Shown: positions 1 through 8,167 of the stretch, in pieces
How the letters are laid out: the number at the start of each line of letters is the position of its first letter
Numbering within the stretch: the stretch's first letter is position 1
From: CAXXOK01 sp964640955
GTDB lineage: Bacteria; Bacillota; Clostridia; Christensenellales; Aristaeellaceae
Reading direction: 5' to 3'
DNA length: 31,286 bases
Assembly (NCBI GenBank): GCA_964640955.1
Contig: CAZXJI010000030.1
Location: forward strand, 1-31,286
The notes under the pieces: generated by a model
The model's input: only the letters and a program-made list of their open reading frames with translations
What the model was told of the DNA's origin: nothing
Database searches by the model: none
Translations under genes and position numbers: made by a program

Positions 1-1
1 G

Positions 2-133
2 GACTTATCGTATTTGGGAGAGATAATTAAAAATAGATTTGATGGGAAATATCCTGCCAGAAAAGCATTTGAAACGAAATTCATCAGAGAGGGAATCAGC
101 TTTCAGATCGATGCAATCGCCTATAAGGGGTAG
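2..133 (+). CDS. C-terminal end of a RidA/YjgF-family protein (partial)
   Basis: An open frame enters from the left edge and ends at the TAG at 131-133, giving 43 residues. The segment with YPARKAFETKF followed by a basic-then-hydrophobic stretch and ending QIDAIAYKG resembles the end of RidA-family enamine/imine deaminases, where a PARxAFEV-type strand is followed by the closing IEAIA strand. Only the tail is visible, so the catalytic arginine cannot be located with certainty and the start is outside the window. Codons are AT-rich (AAA, AAT, ATA, GAA), unlike every later gene in the window. Family assignment rests on a short segment. Confidence 0.55.
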   Translation, partial: DLSYLGEIIKNRFDGKYPARKAFETKFIREGISFQIDAIAYKG

Positions 134-502
134 GAGGGCCGATAATTCAATTGGCTTCTCGAATAGATAGAAGAACGACCCCTATTGAACAACGTTTACG
201 GGTGTTTGTATTGTGTGACGTAAGAATTATTAGGACGGACATTATAGGAAACGTATATTCGTATTGAGCAGAGTGTTATTAGACAAAACCGCAAAGAGCC
301 CCTTGAACCATTTGGTTCAAGGGGCTCTTTGCGGTTCGCCGCACCCCGGTTTACCGGCGCAGCCGATCGCTGCGATAATTTCAATCCGAATGAGCCCTCG
401 AAAAGAACCCATGCGATTCTGAACCGCGTTCTAAAATTCTTCATTTCGCGTCGTTCGACATGGATTATTACAGGTTTCGCGTCCATAAGACCGCAAATAG
501 GA
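134..502. other. AT-rich to GC-rich intergenic region
   Basis: No convincing gene lies between the RidA-like tail and the promoter at 503. Short open frames on both strands here have no ribosome-binding site and match no family I recognise. The region holds a long perfect inverted repeat (287-336). Composition changes across it: AT-rich up to about 330, GC-richer beyond. Confidence 0.5.
287..336. terminator. Perfect 24-bp inverted repeat, probable bidirectional terminator
   Basis: The arms 287-310 and 313-336 are exact reverse complements separated by a 2-base loop. The core reads AAAGAGCCCC...GGGGCTCTTT, the usual shape of a strong intrinsic terminator. Read on the minus strand the stem is followed by a short T-rich tract (GGTTTTGT); on the plus strand the only T residues are within the stem. 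It could end the RidA-like transcript. An extruding palindrome or mobile-element remnant cannot be excluded. Confidence 0.6.
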
Positions 503-531
503 TTGACAAAACCAGAGGAAACGATTATAAT
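503..531 (+). promoter_or_regulatory. Consensus sigma-A promoter for the aldolase gene
   Basis: TTGACA at 503-508 and TATAAT at 526-531 are both perfect consensus hexamers with a 17-bp spacer. Transcription should start near 538, leaving an ~80-nt untranslated leader before the ATG at 619. A consensus promoter normally implies control by a repressor, and a motif shared with the main operon promoter lies at 538-562. Confidence 0.85.
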
Positions 532-537
532 GTATGG

Positions 538-562
538 TGTTTAGTAATGATGCACATGGTTT
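538..562 (+). promoter_or_regulatory. Candidate operator (copy A of a shared 25-nt motif)
   Basis: This 25-nt stretch matches 16573-16597 at 20 of 25 positions; the core is AATrATGCACrTsGTTT. Here it begins at the predicted start site of the aldolase transcript. The second copy lies just downstream of the predicted start site of the 11-gene minus-strand operon. The placement suits repressor binding. The obvious candidate binder is the IclR protein encoded in that operon, but this is inference, and the motif shows no clear dyad. Confidence 0.4.
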
Positions 563-618
563 AATTTAAGCGGCTGTGCTCGCTTTGTTTGACAAAATAA
601 CTGTATGAGGTGAACGAT

Positions 619-1542
619 ATGCTTCCTGCAACATCCGGGAAAGAAATGTGGCCGGTCATGCTTACGCCGTTTACGCCTTCGGGGGAGGTCGATTACAACG
701 CGCTGAGCAGGCTGATTGACTGGTACGAGGAAAACGGAGCCAGCGGCCTGTTCGCGGTCTGCCAGTCCAGCGAGGTGTTCTACTTGAGCCTGGAGGAGCG
801 CTTAAAAATCACCACGTTTGTTAAGCGCCGCGCGCATATTCCCGTGATTGCTTCGGGGCACGTATCCTACGCCATCGAAGCCCAGATCGACGAACTGCGG
901 CGAATCGCCGACATCGGCGTGGACGCCACCATCCTGATCACCAACCGGCTGGCCGAGGAATATGCCCAGCCGGAGGTCTGGATGGAGAACCTCCAGCAGA
1001 TTTTGAACGCCATGGACCCGGCCATGCCCATCGGGTTTTACGAGTGCCCCTATCCGTACAAACGGCTGATCTCCCTGGATGAGCTACGCCAGCTGGCCGG
1101 CAACAGCCGCTTCCGCTTTTTGAAGGATACGTGCTGCGACCTGGACCTGATCAAGCAGCGCCTGCGGATCCTGAAGGGCAGCGCGCTGGGGCTGTACAAC
1201 GCCAACACCACGACGCTGCTGGAATCGCTGCAGGACGGGGCCGCGGGCTTCTCCGGGGTGATGTGCAACTTCCATCCCGACCTGTACGCCTGGCTGCTCA
1301 AGAACTATCAAACCGAGCCGGACAAGGCGCAGATGCTGCAATCGATGCTCACGCTTTGCTCGCTGATCGAGGCGCACCTGTACCCGGTGAACGCCAAGTA
1401 TGCCCTGCAGCTGCTTGGCCTCCCGGTGGAGACCTATGCGCGCGCGAAAAACCATCACCTGCTGACCCCCGTTTTGAAGGACGAAGTGGAGCAGATGGCG
1501 CGCGTCGCCGATTTCGTACGTCAACGGCTGATCGCCGGCTGA
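619..1542 (+). CDS. DapA/NanA-family class I aldolase (dihydrodipicolinate synthase family)
   Basis: The 307-residue product has the length and layout of the DHDPS / N-acetylneuraminate lyase superfamily, TIM-barrel aldolases that form a Schiff base between a lysine and a 2-keto acid. The N-terminus (MLTPF near residue 15) matches the family opening; Tyr141 in FYECPYP and Lys169 in FLKDTCCD sit where the catalytic tyrosine and Schiff-base lysine are expected. ATG 619 is chosen over the upstream in-frame GTG at 610 because AGGTGA at 608-613 is a good ribosome-binding site for it and overlaps the GTG. It has its own consensus promoter and is convergent with the sugar operon. A role cleaving or making a keto-deoxy sugar acid is likely; a DapA role in lysine synthesis is less likely because its conserved motifs (GTTGE-type) are absent. 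Substrate is not determined. Confidence 0.85.
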   Translation: MLPATSGKEMWPVMLTPFTPSGEVDYNALSRLIDWYEENGASGLFAVCQSSEVFYLSLEERLKITTFVKRRAHIPVIASGHVSYAIEAQIDELRRIADIGVDATILITNRLAEEYAQPEVWMENLQQILNAMDPAMPIGFYECPYPYKRLISLDELRQLAGNSRFRFLKDTCCDLDLIKQRLRILKGSALGLYNANTTTLLESLQDGAAGFSGVMCNFHPDLYAWLLKNYQTEPDKAQMLQSMLTLCSLIEAHLYPVNAKYALQLLGLPVETYARAKNHHLLTPVLKDEVEQMARVADFVRQRLIAG

Positions 1543-1559
1543 GGCTCCCTCCCCTCCCG

Positions 1560-1600
1560 GCGCCGCGGAGACCGCACGGTCTTCGCGGCGCTTTGCGTTT
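1560..1600 (+). terminator. Intrinsic terminator after the aldolase gene
   Basis: A 14-bp stem (1560-1573 with 1578-1591, one G-T pair) closes a GCAC loop and is followed by TTTGCGTTT. It lies 18 bases after the stop codon. Confidence 0.75.
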
Positions 1601-1663
1601 GCCGGAAAACGGGAGCGACGCAACGGCCGCGATAGCCGGACGTGGAGAGCAATACCCCGTGAA

Positions 1664-1694
1664 ACGAAAAAGCGCCACCGTGTGAAAACGGCAG
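1664..1694 (-). terminator. Probable terminator of the 11-gene minus-strand operon
   Basis: On the minus strand a 7-bp stem with two wobble pairs (1688-1694 with 1675-1681) is followed by GGCGCTTTTTCGTTTC. It lies about 60 bases after the esterase stop codon and back-to-back with the aldolase terminator, as expected between convergent units. The stem is modest. Confidence 0.5.
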
Positions 1695-1751
1695 TGCCAG
1701 GGTGCTAAGCCTCGTTTACAGACACAATGCCAACCCGAACAAGGCGGGGTT

Positions 1752-2702
1752 CTATTCCATCGCCAGCAAAAACAGCATCGTATCCTCGTCCGTATCGGGG
1801 AAGGATTCGTGCCCGAAATCCGGGAAAACGCGGTAATCCTTCTCGCACGTCAGGCGGTTGTAAATGGCGAACTGCGTGGACGGCGGGCAGGTATCGTCCA
1901 TCAGGCCCACGTACAGGCGCACCTTCGCGCGAATCCGCGGGGCCAGGTGCTGCGTATCCACGTAGCCCAGCCGAGTGAAAACTTCCTTTTCGCGCAGGTG
2001 CTGCGGATCGTAGTGCCGGAAATAATCCGTAATCTCCTGGTAGCTTCCCCGCGCGAGGTTCATCTCCCACACCCGGCGATAATCGCTTAAGAAGGGCATG
2101 AGGATGCAGGCGCGGTTGATACCCGGGGTGAGCGCCGCGCACGCCACGCTCAAGCCGCCGCCCTGAGAGCCTCCGCACACGCCGACGCGGTTGGAATCCA
2201 CAAAGGGCAGCGACCGTACGATGCGCGCCAGCTGCGCCGTGTCCATGAAAACGCTTCGGTAATACAGCTTTTTGGGGTCGATGTCGGACAGCCCCCGCAC
2301 GATGTGGCCGTGGTACGTCGTTCCGACGCCGTCGTATACGTCCTGCGAGGTTCCGGCCTGCCCGCGGCAATCCATGGCCGCGACGCAGAACCCCGCCGCG
2401 ACCCAGCCGAGCTTGGAGCCGAAGTTGCCCGCGCTGTTGCCGTACCCGTGAAACATGACCACGGCCGGAACCGCCTCGCGGATGGAACGGGGGTACAGCA
2501 GCAGCGCGTGGACGCGGGCGCCGCCCGTACCGGTGAAATACAGGTGCCGGCAGGCGACGGCCGGCACTTGGAAGGCCGCGTCCTCCAGCTCGTGCGCCGT
2601 GCCCAGGGCATCCACTTCGCGCTGGGCCTCGTCCCAATAGGCGTCGAAATCATCCGGTTTTTCGTTGCGGCCCCGGTAGTTCAGCAGTTCCGAAAGGGGC
2701 AT
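1752..2702 (-). CDS. CE7-family acetyl esterase (acetylxylan esterase / cephalosporin-C deacetylase type)
   Basis: The 316-residue protein is an alpha/beta hydrolase with the diagnostic CE7 motifs: RGQ in DCRGQAGTS, the nucleophile elbow GGSQGGG, and the terminal FGHE carrying the catalytic histidine; the catalytic aspartate is probably in the GLMDDTCPP stretch. CE7 enzymes remove O-acetyl groups from short acetylated oligosaccharides inside the cell, and no signal peptide is seen, which fits the importer and cytoplasmic hydrolases of the same operon. Length is typical. It is the last gene, 68 bases after the mutarotase. ATG 2702 has no ribosome-binding site, whereas AAAGGAAGGA stands directly before an out-of-frame ATG at 2727; a one-base indel near 2709-2715 may have separated the true start from the body. 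Confidence 0.88.
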   Translation of the reverse strand: MPLSELLNYRGRNEKPDDFDAYWDEAQREVDALGTAHELEDAAFQVPAVACRHLYFTGTGGARVHALLLYPRSIREAVPAVVMFHGYGNSAGNFGSKLGWVAAGFCVAAMDCRGQAGTSQDVYDGVGTTYHGHIVRGLSDIDPKKLYYRSVFMDTAQLARIVRSLPFVDSNRVGVCGGSQGGGLSVACAALTPGINRACILMPFLSDYRRVWEMNLARGSYQEITDYFRHYDPQHLREKEVFTRLGYVDTQHLAPRIRAKVRLYVGLMDDTCPPSTQFAIYNRLTCEKDYRVFPDFGHESFPDTDEDTMLFLLAME

Positions 2703-2770
2703 GTCGATGCCGGCCGTATGCGCTCATTCCTTCCTTTGGGAGGATCGCCGACCGGCGAACCCCGCCGGCT

Positions 2771-3178
2771 TCAGGCGACGCCCACCGTGAGCAGTATGTT
2801 GGCGAACACCCGTTTTTCGCCCGTGGAGATGGCCAGCCTGACCGCCTCGCCGCCGCAGGCGTCGTAGAACTCGAACCGGCCCAGCTTCGCAAGCTCCACC
2901 CCGGGCAGGGCCTGCCGGAACTCCGCGTAGATGCCCGGCTCGCTGCCGGTGCCGGGATCCATGACGGTCGCGGCCTCCACGCGGATATCGGACAAAAGCG
3001 CCTCCAGCACGGCCGTCACCGTGGGACTGCCTGCAACCAGCCCGAGGTACACCTTTTCGGCGTCGCCGGTCTTGCTCGCCAGGGGGTAATTGCCGTCCGC
3101 GATGAGGATTTTGTCGCCGTGTCCGCACAGCGACAGCGCCTGCATGATCTGCGGGTGGATGCAACCGTTGGTCAGCAT
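2771..3178 (-). CDS. RbsD/FucU-family sugar mutarotase (pyranase)
   Basis: The 135-residue protein opens with HPQIMQALSLCGHGDKILIADGNYP, the family signature split here as HPQIMQAL and GHGDKILIADGNYP, including the catalytic histidine of GHGD. RbsD and FucU interconvert pyranose/furanose or anomeric forms of free sugars so that a kinase or isomerase receives the right form. Its start lies one base after the stop of the SIS gene (TAA, one base, ATG) with GGGGAGG nine bases upstream, so translation is likely coupled. The neighbouring ribokinase-family gene is the natural partner. Sequence alone does not say whether ribose, fucose or another sugar is used. Confidence 0.85.
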   Translation of the reverse strand: MLTNGCIHPQIMQALSLCGHGDKILIADGNYPLASKTGDAEKVYLGLVAGSPTVTAVLEALLSDIRVEAATVMDPGTGSEPGIYAEFRQALPGVELAKLGRFEFYDACGGEAVRLAISTGEKRVFANILLTVGVA

Positions 3179-3179
3179 C

Positions 3180-3821
3180 TTACTTCGCCTCCCCTTCCTC
3201 GTCGGCGCGCAGGTGGCCCAGCATCCCGCCGGGATGCCATTTTACGTACTGCGCAGGCGTCAGGTCCCGGTGGGCCTGCAAAAGCACGCTCAGGGCCTGC
3301 AGCACCAGTATTTCCGCCAGGATGGAGGTGCGGGGCGCGCGGTTGAGCGGCCCGCCTTCCTCGCTCACGCCCGCGTACAGGTGGACGGCGGCGTGTTTGG
3401 CCAGCCAGCTTTCCGGGTTGCCCGTCACCGCGATGATGCGGCAGCCGTTGTTGAGTACCGCGGTCGCCGTCGCCTTCATTTCGGGCGTTTCGCCGCTGTT
3501 GGAAATGCAGATGACCACGTCGCCTTCCACCAGCTGGCCGCACGAGCCGTGCGTCGCCTCCGTGCCGTGCAGAAAATACGTGGGCGTGCCCGTGGAACTG
3601 AGCAGCGACGCCACATAGCCGGCCACGTGGCCCGGCTTGCCCACCCCCGTGATATGCACGCGGTTGTGCGCGGCCTCGGCCGATAGAATCAGGTCGACGG
3701 CCTGCGCATACGTTTCGCCGCCGATCCCGCCGATGCATTGCTCCGTTTCACGCCGGGCCGTGGACAGAAAAGCTTCCAGCGCCCGGACTTCCGTCGGATC
3801 GTTCAACAAAATCTCCTCCAT
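3180..3821 (-). CDS. SIS-domain phosphosugar isomerase (KpsF/GutQ-like, without CBS domains)
   Basis: A single SIS domain fills the 213 residues. ITGVGKPGHVAGYVASLLSS near residue 57 and the phosphate-binding SNSGET near residue 108 are typical, and the order resembles arabinose-5-phosphate isomerases such as KpsF/GutQ, including the THG and HPGG elements. The C-terminal pair of CBS domains of KpsF/KdsD is missing, so it is a short form. SIS enzymes interconvert aldose and ketose phosphates; next to a kinase and a mutarotase it probably isomerises the phosphorylated product. AAGGA lies five bases before the ATG. It follows the kinase by 51 bases. The substrate is not determined. Confidence 0.8.
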   Translation of the reverse strand: MEEILLNDPTEVRALEAFLSTARRETEQCIGGIGGETYAQAVDLILSAEAAHNRVHITGVGKPGHVAGYVASLLSSTGTPTYFLHGTEATHGSCGQLVEGDVVICISNSGETPEMKATATAVLNNGCRIIAVTGNPESWLAKHAAVHLYAGVSEEGGPLNRAPRTSILAEILVLQALSVLLQAHRDLTPAQYVKWHPGGMLGHLRADEEGEAK

Positions 3822-3872
3822 TTCATCCTTCGCCGCGCCGGATAGGCGCGGCGCATGCCCGCCCGGCCCGCG

Positions 3873-4871
3873 TCAGCGCAGGCAATCGAGCTTGTCAAAC
3901 GGGAATCCCGCCTCCGCGTGCGCCGCCATCGCGCCGAGCACGTCGTCAAGCTTCGGGAGGCTGGGCTGCGCGCCCATGCGGGACACCGTAATCGCAGCCG
4001 TGTTGCGCGCGAAATCGATGGCTTCCCGGTGGCTCAGACCCACGCACATGCCCACGCAGAACGCAGCCACGAAGCTGTCCCCGGCGGCGGTGGGGTCGGC
4101 CACGCGGACGCCCGGCACGCTTGGAACGTGGACGACCTGCCCGCCCTCGCTGATGGCCGCGCCGTTTTCACCCAGCGTAACCAGCAGGTGCTTGGTTCCC
4201 TGCCTGCGCATGATCTCCGCCACCGCGGCGATATCCTCCGTGTGCAGACCGCCCTCCGTGCGGATCGGCACGCCGGAAAGCGCGGCCGCCTCGTGCTCGT
4301 TGGGGGAGAGGTAGGTCGTGTGCGAAAGCAGGCCCTTGCTCAGGGGCGCCGCCGGCGCGGGGTTGATCATCAGCTTCACGTGCCTGTCGTAAGCGTACGC
4401 CGCGACCAGCTCGTTGATGGCCATGGGGATTTCAAACTGCAGCATGACCATGTCGTAGTTTGCGATGTCGTCTTTGAGAAAGGCGATATCCTCCGGCGTG
4501 ATGGTCATGTTCGCGCCGGGCACCACGATGATGCGGTTGCGGCTGCCCCCGTCCTCCCCGATCTCCAGCGTGATGTTGCCGATCGCCGAGGCTTCCGTCT
4601 CATCCCGGATCACGTGCCCGATGCGGATGCCCGCCTCGCGCGCGGAGGCGATCAGCTGGTCGCCGAAGGCGTCGCGGCCCACCTTGCCCACCATGGTCAC
4701 ATCGGCCCCCAGCCGCGCCGCCTGCACGGCCTGGTTGGCGCCCTTGCCGCCCGGCGCGGTGGTGAACTTCGTGCCCAGCACCGTTTCGCCGGAAGCCGGA
4801 AATACGCGCGTGGAGGTGATCAAATCCATCACGAAGCTGCCGACCACCAGAATACGAGGTTTGTTTGCCAT
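3873..4871 (-). CDS. Ribokinase-like PfkB-family sugar kinase
   Basis: The 332-residue protein has the PfkB fold markers: N-terminal VVGSFVMDL, the substrate-binding APGGKGANQA (residues about 40-49), the NPAPA and SPNEHEA segments, and the C-terminal DPTAAGDSFVAAF with the catalytic base Asp265 (anion hole GD motif; most ribokinases have DTTGAGDTF). It phosphorylates a free sugar with ATP, probably the product released by the cytoplasmic hydrolases. ATG 4871 fits the usual ribokinase N-terminus and has an AAGGGA-type site upstream; an in-frame GTG at 4916 overlaps the stop of the preceding gene (GTGA) but has no ribosome-binding site. Ribokinase proper is likely but fructokinase-type specificity is possible. 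Confidence 0.85.
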   Translation of the reverse strand: MANKPRILVVGSFVMDLITSTRVFPASGETVLGTKFTTAPGGKGANQAVQAARLGADVTMVGKVGRDAFGDQLIASAREAGIRIGHVIRDETEASAIGNITLEIGEDGGSRNRIIVVPGANMTITPEDIAFLKDDIANYDMVMLQFEIPMAINELVAAYAYDRHVKLMINPAPAAPLSKGLLSHTTYLSPNEHEAAALSGVPIRTEGGLHTEDIAAVAEIMRRQGTKHLLVTLGENGAAISEGGQVVHVPSVPGVRVADPTAAGDSFVAAFCVGMCVGLSHREAIDFARNTAAITVSRMGAQPSLPKLDDVLGAMAAHAEAGFPFDKLDCLR

Positions 4872-4912
4872 CCGTCTTTCGTCCCTTTCCAAATCGCCGC
4901 CGCGGGCCGCCT

Positions 4913-7339
4913 TCACAGGCGGGCGGGCTGCTTAAGTATCCAGATCTCCGCGACGCTCACGCCCCGCTCGCCGTCCAGCGCGGTAAAGCGCAGCTCCAGC
5001 GTGCCGTCCGCGTAGCTTTTTTTCGGCAGCACAAAATCGGTCGTGAGCATCTTACGGTCGGTGGAAATGTAATCGTGTATCACACAGCCGCCGGAAGCGT
5101 CCAGCTTCACGTGCTGGCCGAAATAGCCCAGGTAGGTGGTGCGCAGCAGGTATTCCGCCTCTGGGTCCAGCCCCTCGTAGCGGACGACGAGGGGCGTCAT
5201 GTACATGGCGCAGCCGTTCCACTGCCACGCAAGCGGCATGCAGTAGGCGTCGTCCTCCGCGTGGGGCGGCTGCATGACGAAGGAGGAAAGCGCCCCTTTC
5301 AGGAATCCCGGGTCCGACGCGTAATCGGTCGGGTTTTGGATGCGCGCCCAGGAGGACCAGCAGCCCATGTTGTCGTAGTAGCCTCCCGGGCCGGGGTGGG
5401 TGCGATTGAGCAACGCCTCCAGCAAGGAAACGCGGTACCCCTCGTTGCTGTCGAACAGGATGCCCGCCTTGTCCCCCGGCGCGGACGGATTGGCGCTGGC
5501 GAGGATTTCGCTGGGTTTGCGCGCCTCCTTGATGGGGGGCAGCGCGTGGCGCCAGTAGCGCGCGTCGTTGAGCGGGATATCCGCGCATTCCACAAAGCCG
5601 CCGCGCCCCCAGTGCAGCGCTCCGTGGCGCTTCACCGTCAGCTGCATGCCGATGTGCTCAAAAAGCGCGTCCGCCAGCTCGTCGATGCGTTGCCGGTATT
5701 CGGGGCACACGGGCTCGCTTTCGGCCCGATCGAATATCGCGAGGGCCTCGTCGATCGCCTTGGCGACGCCGTTTACACGGCAGCGGCGCAGCGCGTGCAG
5801 CGCCTGCGATTGCAGATGCGTTTCCCAGATCAGCCGTTCTTTCTGGTAGGCGTCGTAATAGGCGCGGATCAGCCCCATTTCGAAGCGGTAGTTGCCGCGC
5901 CCGTAGGCGCACAGCCGCTTTTCCATCGCCTGCCACTGCGAAAGGCACGTCTCCACATGCTCGTTCACCATCAGCGGGCCGTTGAAGTTCTCCTCCAGCG
6001 CAAGGAAGCCGTGCGCAAGCTCGTCCGCCTGCGACGCGTCGATGAACAGGCGCGCGTAGTCCCGCAGGGTCTGCACCACGTCGGTGTCCGGGTCCCATTC
6101 TTGATCCGCCCAGACGAACTTGTTGACGTCGTCGTTGATGCCCTCCGAATAGGTGATGCTTCCGACGAACGAGGATTGATACACGTTATGGATACGCTTT
6201 TCGGCCCGCGGGCGCGGGTTGATGCATTCGCGTCCCAGCGTGAGCGCCAGGGCCAGGTCCCACTTTTCCACGGGGAACTGGCAGCGGAAGCTGTGCCCGA
6301 CGTCCGGATAATTGCGGATGGGATACCTTTTGGGCGTCCGGCTGCGCAGCACCTCGGCCGGGTCCTTCTCCCAGGGGCCGAACACCACGCCGGTCAGCCA
6401 TTCCGGTTCCTTTGCAAGCTCCCGGTAGAACGCGTCCGTCCACCCGCGGCTGGGGTTGAAGGTCTGCGGCGACAGCCAGACGCCCGCTTCCGGGTGGCTC
6501 TCGTGCAGCAATGCGGCAACGCGTTCAACCCACCCGAACAGCGGCTCCGGGTCCAGCTCGCCGGGATCGCCCCCCGGCACGAAAAGGTGATCCAGATAGG
6601 GCATCCTTTCGAATACCGTGCGGCGCTCGTCCAGCTCCGCCTGCACCGTTTGGGGATCGCCGTAGTCCTCGGCCATGTCCGGGTACCACACCCACACGTC
6701 CATGCCGTAGCGGTGCGCCTTTTCCGACAGGATGCCGATCATCTCCAGCGGGTCCACCTTCATCAGGGGGCCGGTCAGATCGTCGTCCGTGTGCGGCGGC
6801 AGCAATTCCACGCTGTTGACGCCGAACAGCGCCAGCTCGCGCAGGTACCGGTCGTAGATTTCCGGCGTCCAGGCGTCGTAGGCGTTCGTTTTGGGGCGAT
6901 ACCCCAGCTGATGCCCGCGGATCGCGTAGCGCGGGGTGGAGCTGAGCCGCACGTCGCCCGGCAGCCGGGCTTCGCCCTGTTTCCACAGGAGCATGCGCAA
7001 AAGCCGGCCCATACCGTAATACACGCCGCGATCGTCCGCGCCCTCCACGACCGCGCAGGCACGCCCGTCCTGCGCCCAGGTGCACAGCCGGTACCCTTCG
7101 GTGCCCGGCTCGACCAGCCCGGCGACGCGTCCGGCGACCTGCGGCGGCAGCGTGGCGGCGGTGCCCAGCCAGACGCCGGCCTGCTTTTCGGTTGTTTCCC
7201 CGTCGGTGATCGCTGCGGACGGCCATCCCGTCCGCCTTTCCAGTTCCTCGTTAAAAACCCGTGCCGCGGTTTGAACCAGCGCGGGCGCCTCCGGCGCCAC
7301 GTGCGTTACGCATCCTTCCAGAGAATATGCAAGGGACAT
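4913..7339 (-). CDS. Large cytoplasmic glycoside-hydrolase-like protein, paralog 1 (GH20/GH67-like architecture)
   Basis: The 808-residue protein has no signal peptide. Residues 1-130 look like the alpha/beta domain that precedes the barrel in GH20, GH67 and GH115 enzymes (GADDRGVYYGMG at 100-111). A TIM-barrel-like segment follows, with TPRYAIRGHQLGYR (135-148), ELLPPHTDD (178-186), PGGDPGEL (255-262), NYPDVGHS (343-350), GRECINPRPRAE (369-380) and YSEGINDDVNKFVW (397-410). A helical part and a C-terminal beta-sandwich-like region complete it. All these motifs recur in the two paralogs upstream in the same operon. The acidic residues in GDPGEL and YSEG are candidate catalytic groups. I cannot name the CAZy family or substrate. 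GAGG precedes the ATG; the gene follows the regulator by 24 bases. Confidence 0.7.
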   Translation of the reverse strand: MSLAYSLEGCVTHVAPEAPALVQTAARVFNEELERRTGWPSAAITDGETTEKQAGVWLGTAATLPPQVAGRVAGLVEPGTEGYRLCTWAQDGRACAVVEGADDRGVYYGMGRLLRMLLWKQGEARLPGDVRLSSTPRYAIRGHQLGYRPKTNAYDAWTPEIYDRYLRELALFGVNSVELLPPHTDDDLTGPLMKVDPLEMIGILSEKAHRYGMDVWVWYPDMAEDYGDPQTVQAELDERRTVFERMPYLDHLFVPGGDPGELDPEPLFGWVERVAALLHESHPEAGVWLSPQTFNPSRGWTDAFYRELAKEPEWLTGVVFGPWEKDPAEVLRSRTPKRYPIRNYPDVGHSFRCQFPVEKWDLALALTLGRECINPRPRAEKRIHNVYQSSFVGSITYSEGINDDVNKFVWADQEWDPDTDVVQTLRDYARLFIDASQADELAHGFLALEENFNGPLMVNEHVETCLSQWQAMEKRLCAYGRGNYRFEMGLIRAYYDAYQKERLIWETHLQSQALHALRRCRVNGVAKAIDEALAIFDRAESEPVCPEYRQRIDELADALFEHIGMQLTVKRHGALHWGRGGFVECADIPLNDARYWRHALPPIKEARKPSEILASANPSAPGDKAGILFDSNEGYRVSLLEALLNRTHPGPGGYYDNMGCWSSWARIQNPTDYASDPGFLKGALSSFVMQPPHAEDDAYCMPLAWQWNGCAMYMTPLVVRYEGLDPEAEYLLRTTYLGYFGQHVKLDASGGCVIHDYISTDRKMLTTDFVLPKKSYADGTLELRFTALDGERGVSVAEIWILKQPARL

Positions 7340-7363
7340 TTCGATAGCCTCTTTTATCGGTCG

Positions 7364-8122
7364 TTACAGCCTCATTTGCAGGGGCTGAACCAGTTCGTTG
7401 ATGGTCTGATAGGCGCGCATGATGGACACCGGATCGAACCGAAGGGAAGGTCCGGACACGCTCACCGCCGCCACCAGCCGCTGATCGGCGCCGAAGACCG
7501 GCACCGCCACGCAGCGGATGCCGAACTCGTGCTCCATGTTATCCACGGCGAAGCCGTTGCGGCGAATCTCGTCCAGGTTTTCCTTCAGCGCGCTCAGCTC
7601 GGTGATCGTGTAATCGGTATACTTGATGCGCGGAAGCGCGAGCACCTGCTCCTGCTCCTCCGGCGGGAGGAACGCCAGCATCGCCTTGCCCAGGCCCGTG
7701 CAGTACATCGGCGCCGTTTCACCCGTGATGGAGCGGAAATTGCTGCCCACCTGCGGGAACGCCGCGTCGATGTAGAGCACGCTGTGCTCATGGGGAACGC
7801 CCAGGTAGCATACTTCCCCTACCATCTGGGCGATTTTGGTCATCGGCTCCTGAAAAAACTTTTTGAAACCCATGTGACTGTTGATGACGTAGGTGAAATG
7901 GAGAAGCTTCAGATCAAGGTAATACTTGCCCGTCTGCGCGTTCTGCGCGACGTAGCCGAGCTTCTCGTACGTGGAGAGGATATTGAACACGGTGCTCTTG
8001 TGATAGCTGAGCATCTGCGCAATCTCCGATACACCCAGTTCAGGCGTCTTGACGGAAAACGCCTCCAGTACGTGCACGGCCTTGGCGAGCGATGAGACTT
8101 TGTATTCCTTAGATTGCTGCAT
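7364..8122 (-). CDS. IclR-family transcriptional regulator
   Basis: The 252-residue protein has an N-terminal winged helix-turn-helix (about residues 10-75: VSSLAKAVHVLEAFS, then LGVSEIAQML and HKSTVFNILSTYEKLGYV) and the IclR effector domain (about 80-250: GEVCYLGVPH, TGLGKAMLAFLPPEE, the GFAVDNMEHEFGIRCVAVPV segment). IclR proteins bind small sugar- or acid-type ligands and act as repressors or activators of catabolic operons. It lies inside the operon between hydrolase paralogs, so it is probably co-expressed with its target genes. ATG 8122 is preferred because AAGGGG lies eight bases upstream; an ATG at 8143 is also in frame. It may bind the repeated motif at 538-562 and 16573-16597; this is inference. 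Confidence 0.88.
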   Translation of the reverse strand: MQQSKEYKVSSLAKAVHVLEAFSVKTPELGVSEIAQMLSYHKSTVFNILSTYEKLGYVAQNAQTGKYYLDLKLLHFTYVINSHMGFKKFFQEPMTKIAQMVGEVCYLGVPHEHSVLYIDAAFPQVGSNFRSITGETAPMYCTGLGKAMLAFLPPEEQEQVLALPRIKYTDYTITELSALKENLDEIRRNGFAVDNMEHEFGIRCVAVPVFGADQRLVAAVSVSGPSLRFDPVSIMRAYQTINELVQPLQMRL

Positions 8123-8167
8123 ACGTAAGGCCCCTTCATTCATTGTTCGTCCAACGCTGGGAAGTGC

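Noticed and set aside
196..544. Overlapping short open frames on both strands around the palindrome
   Set aside because: No ribosome-binding sites, no family similarity, and they run across the inverted repeat and into the promoter.
4865..8095. A very long plus-strand open frame (over 1000 codons) opposite the hydrolase, regulator and kinase genes; similar ones at 11697-14600, 14506-16212 and 26105-27538
   Set aside because: They mirror well-supported minus-strand genes, have no family features, are rich in Arg/His/Gln/Val/Asp as expected for antisense of GC-rich codons, and span several real gene borders.
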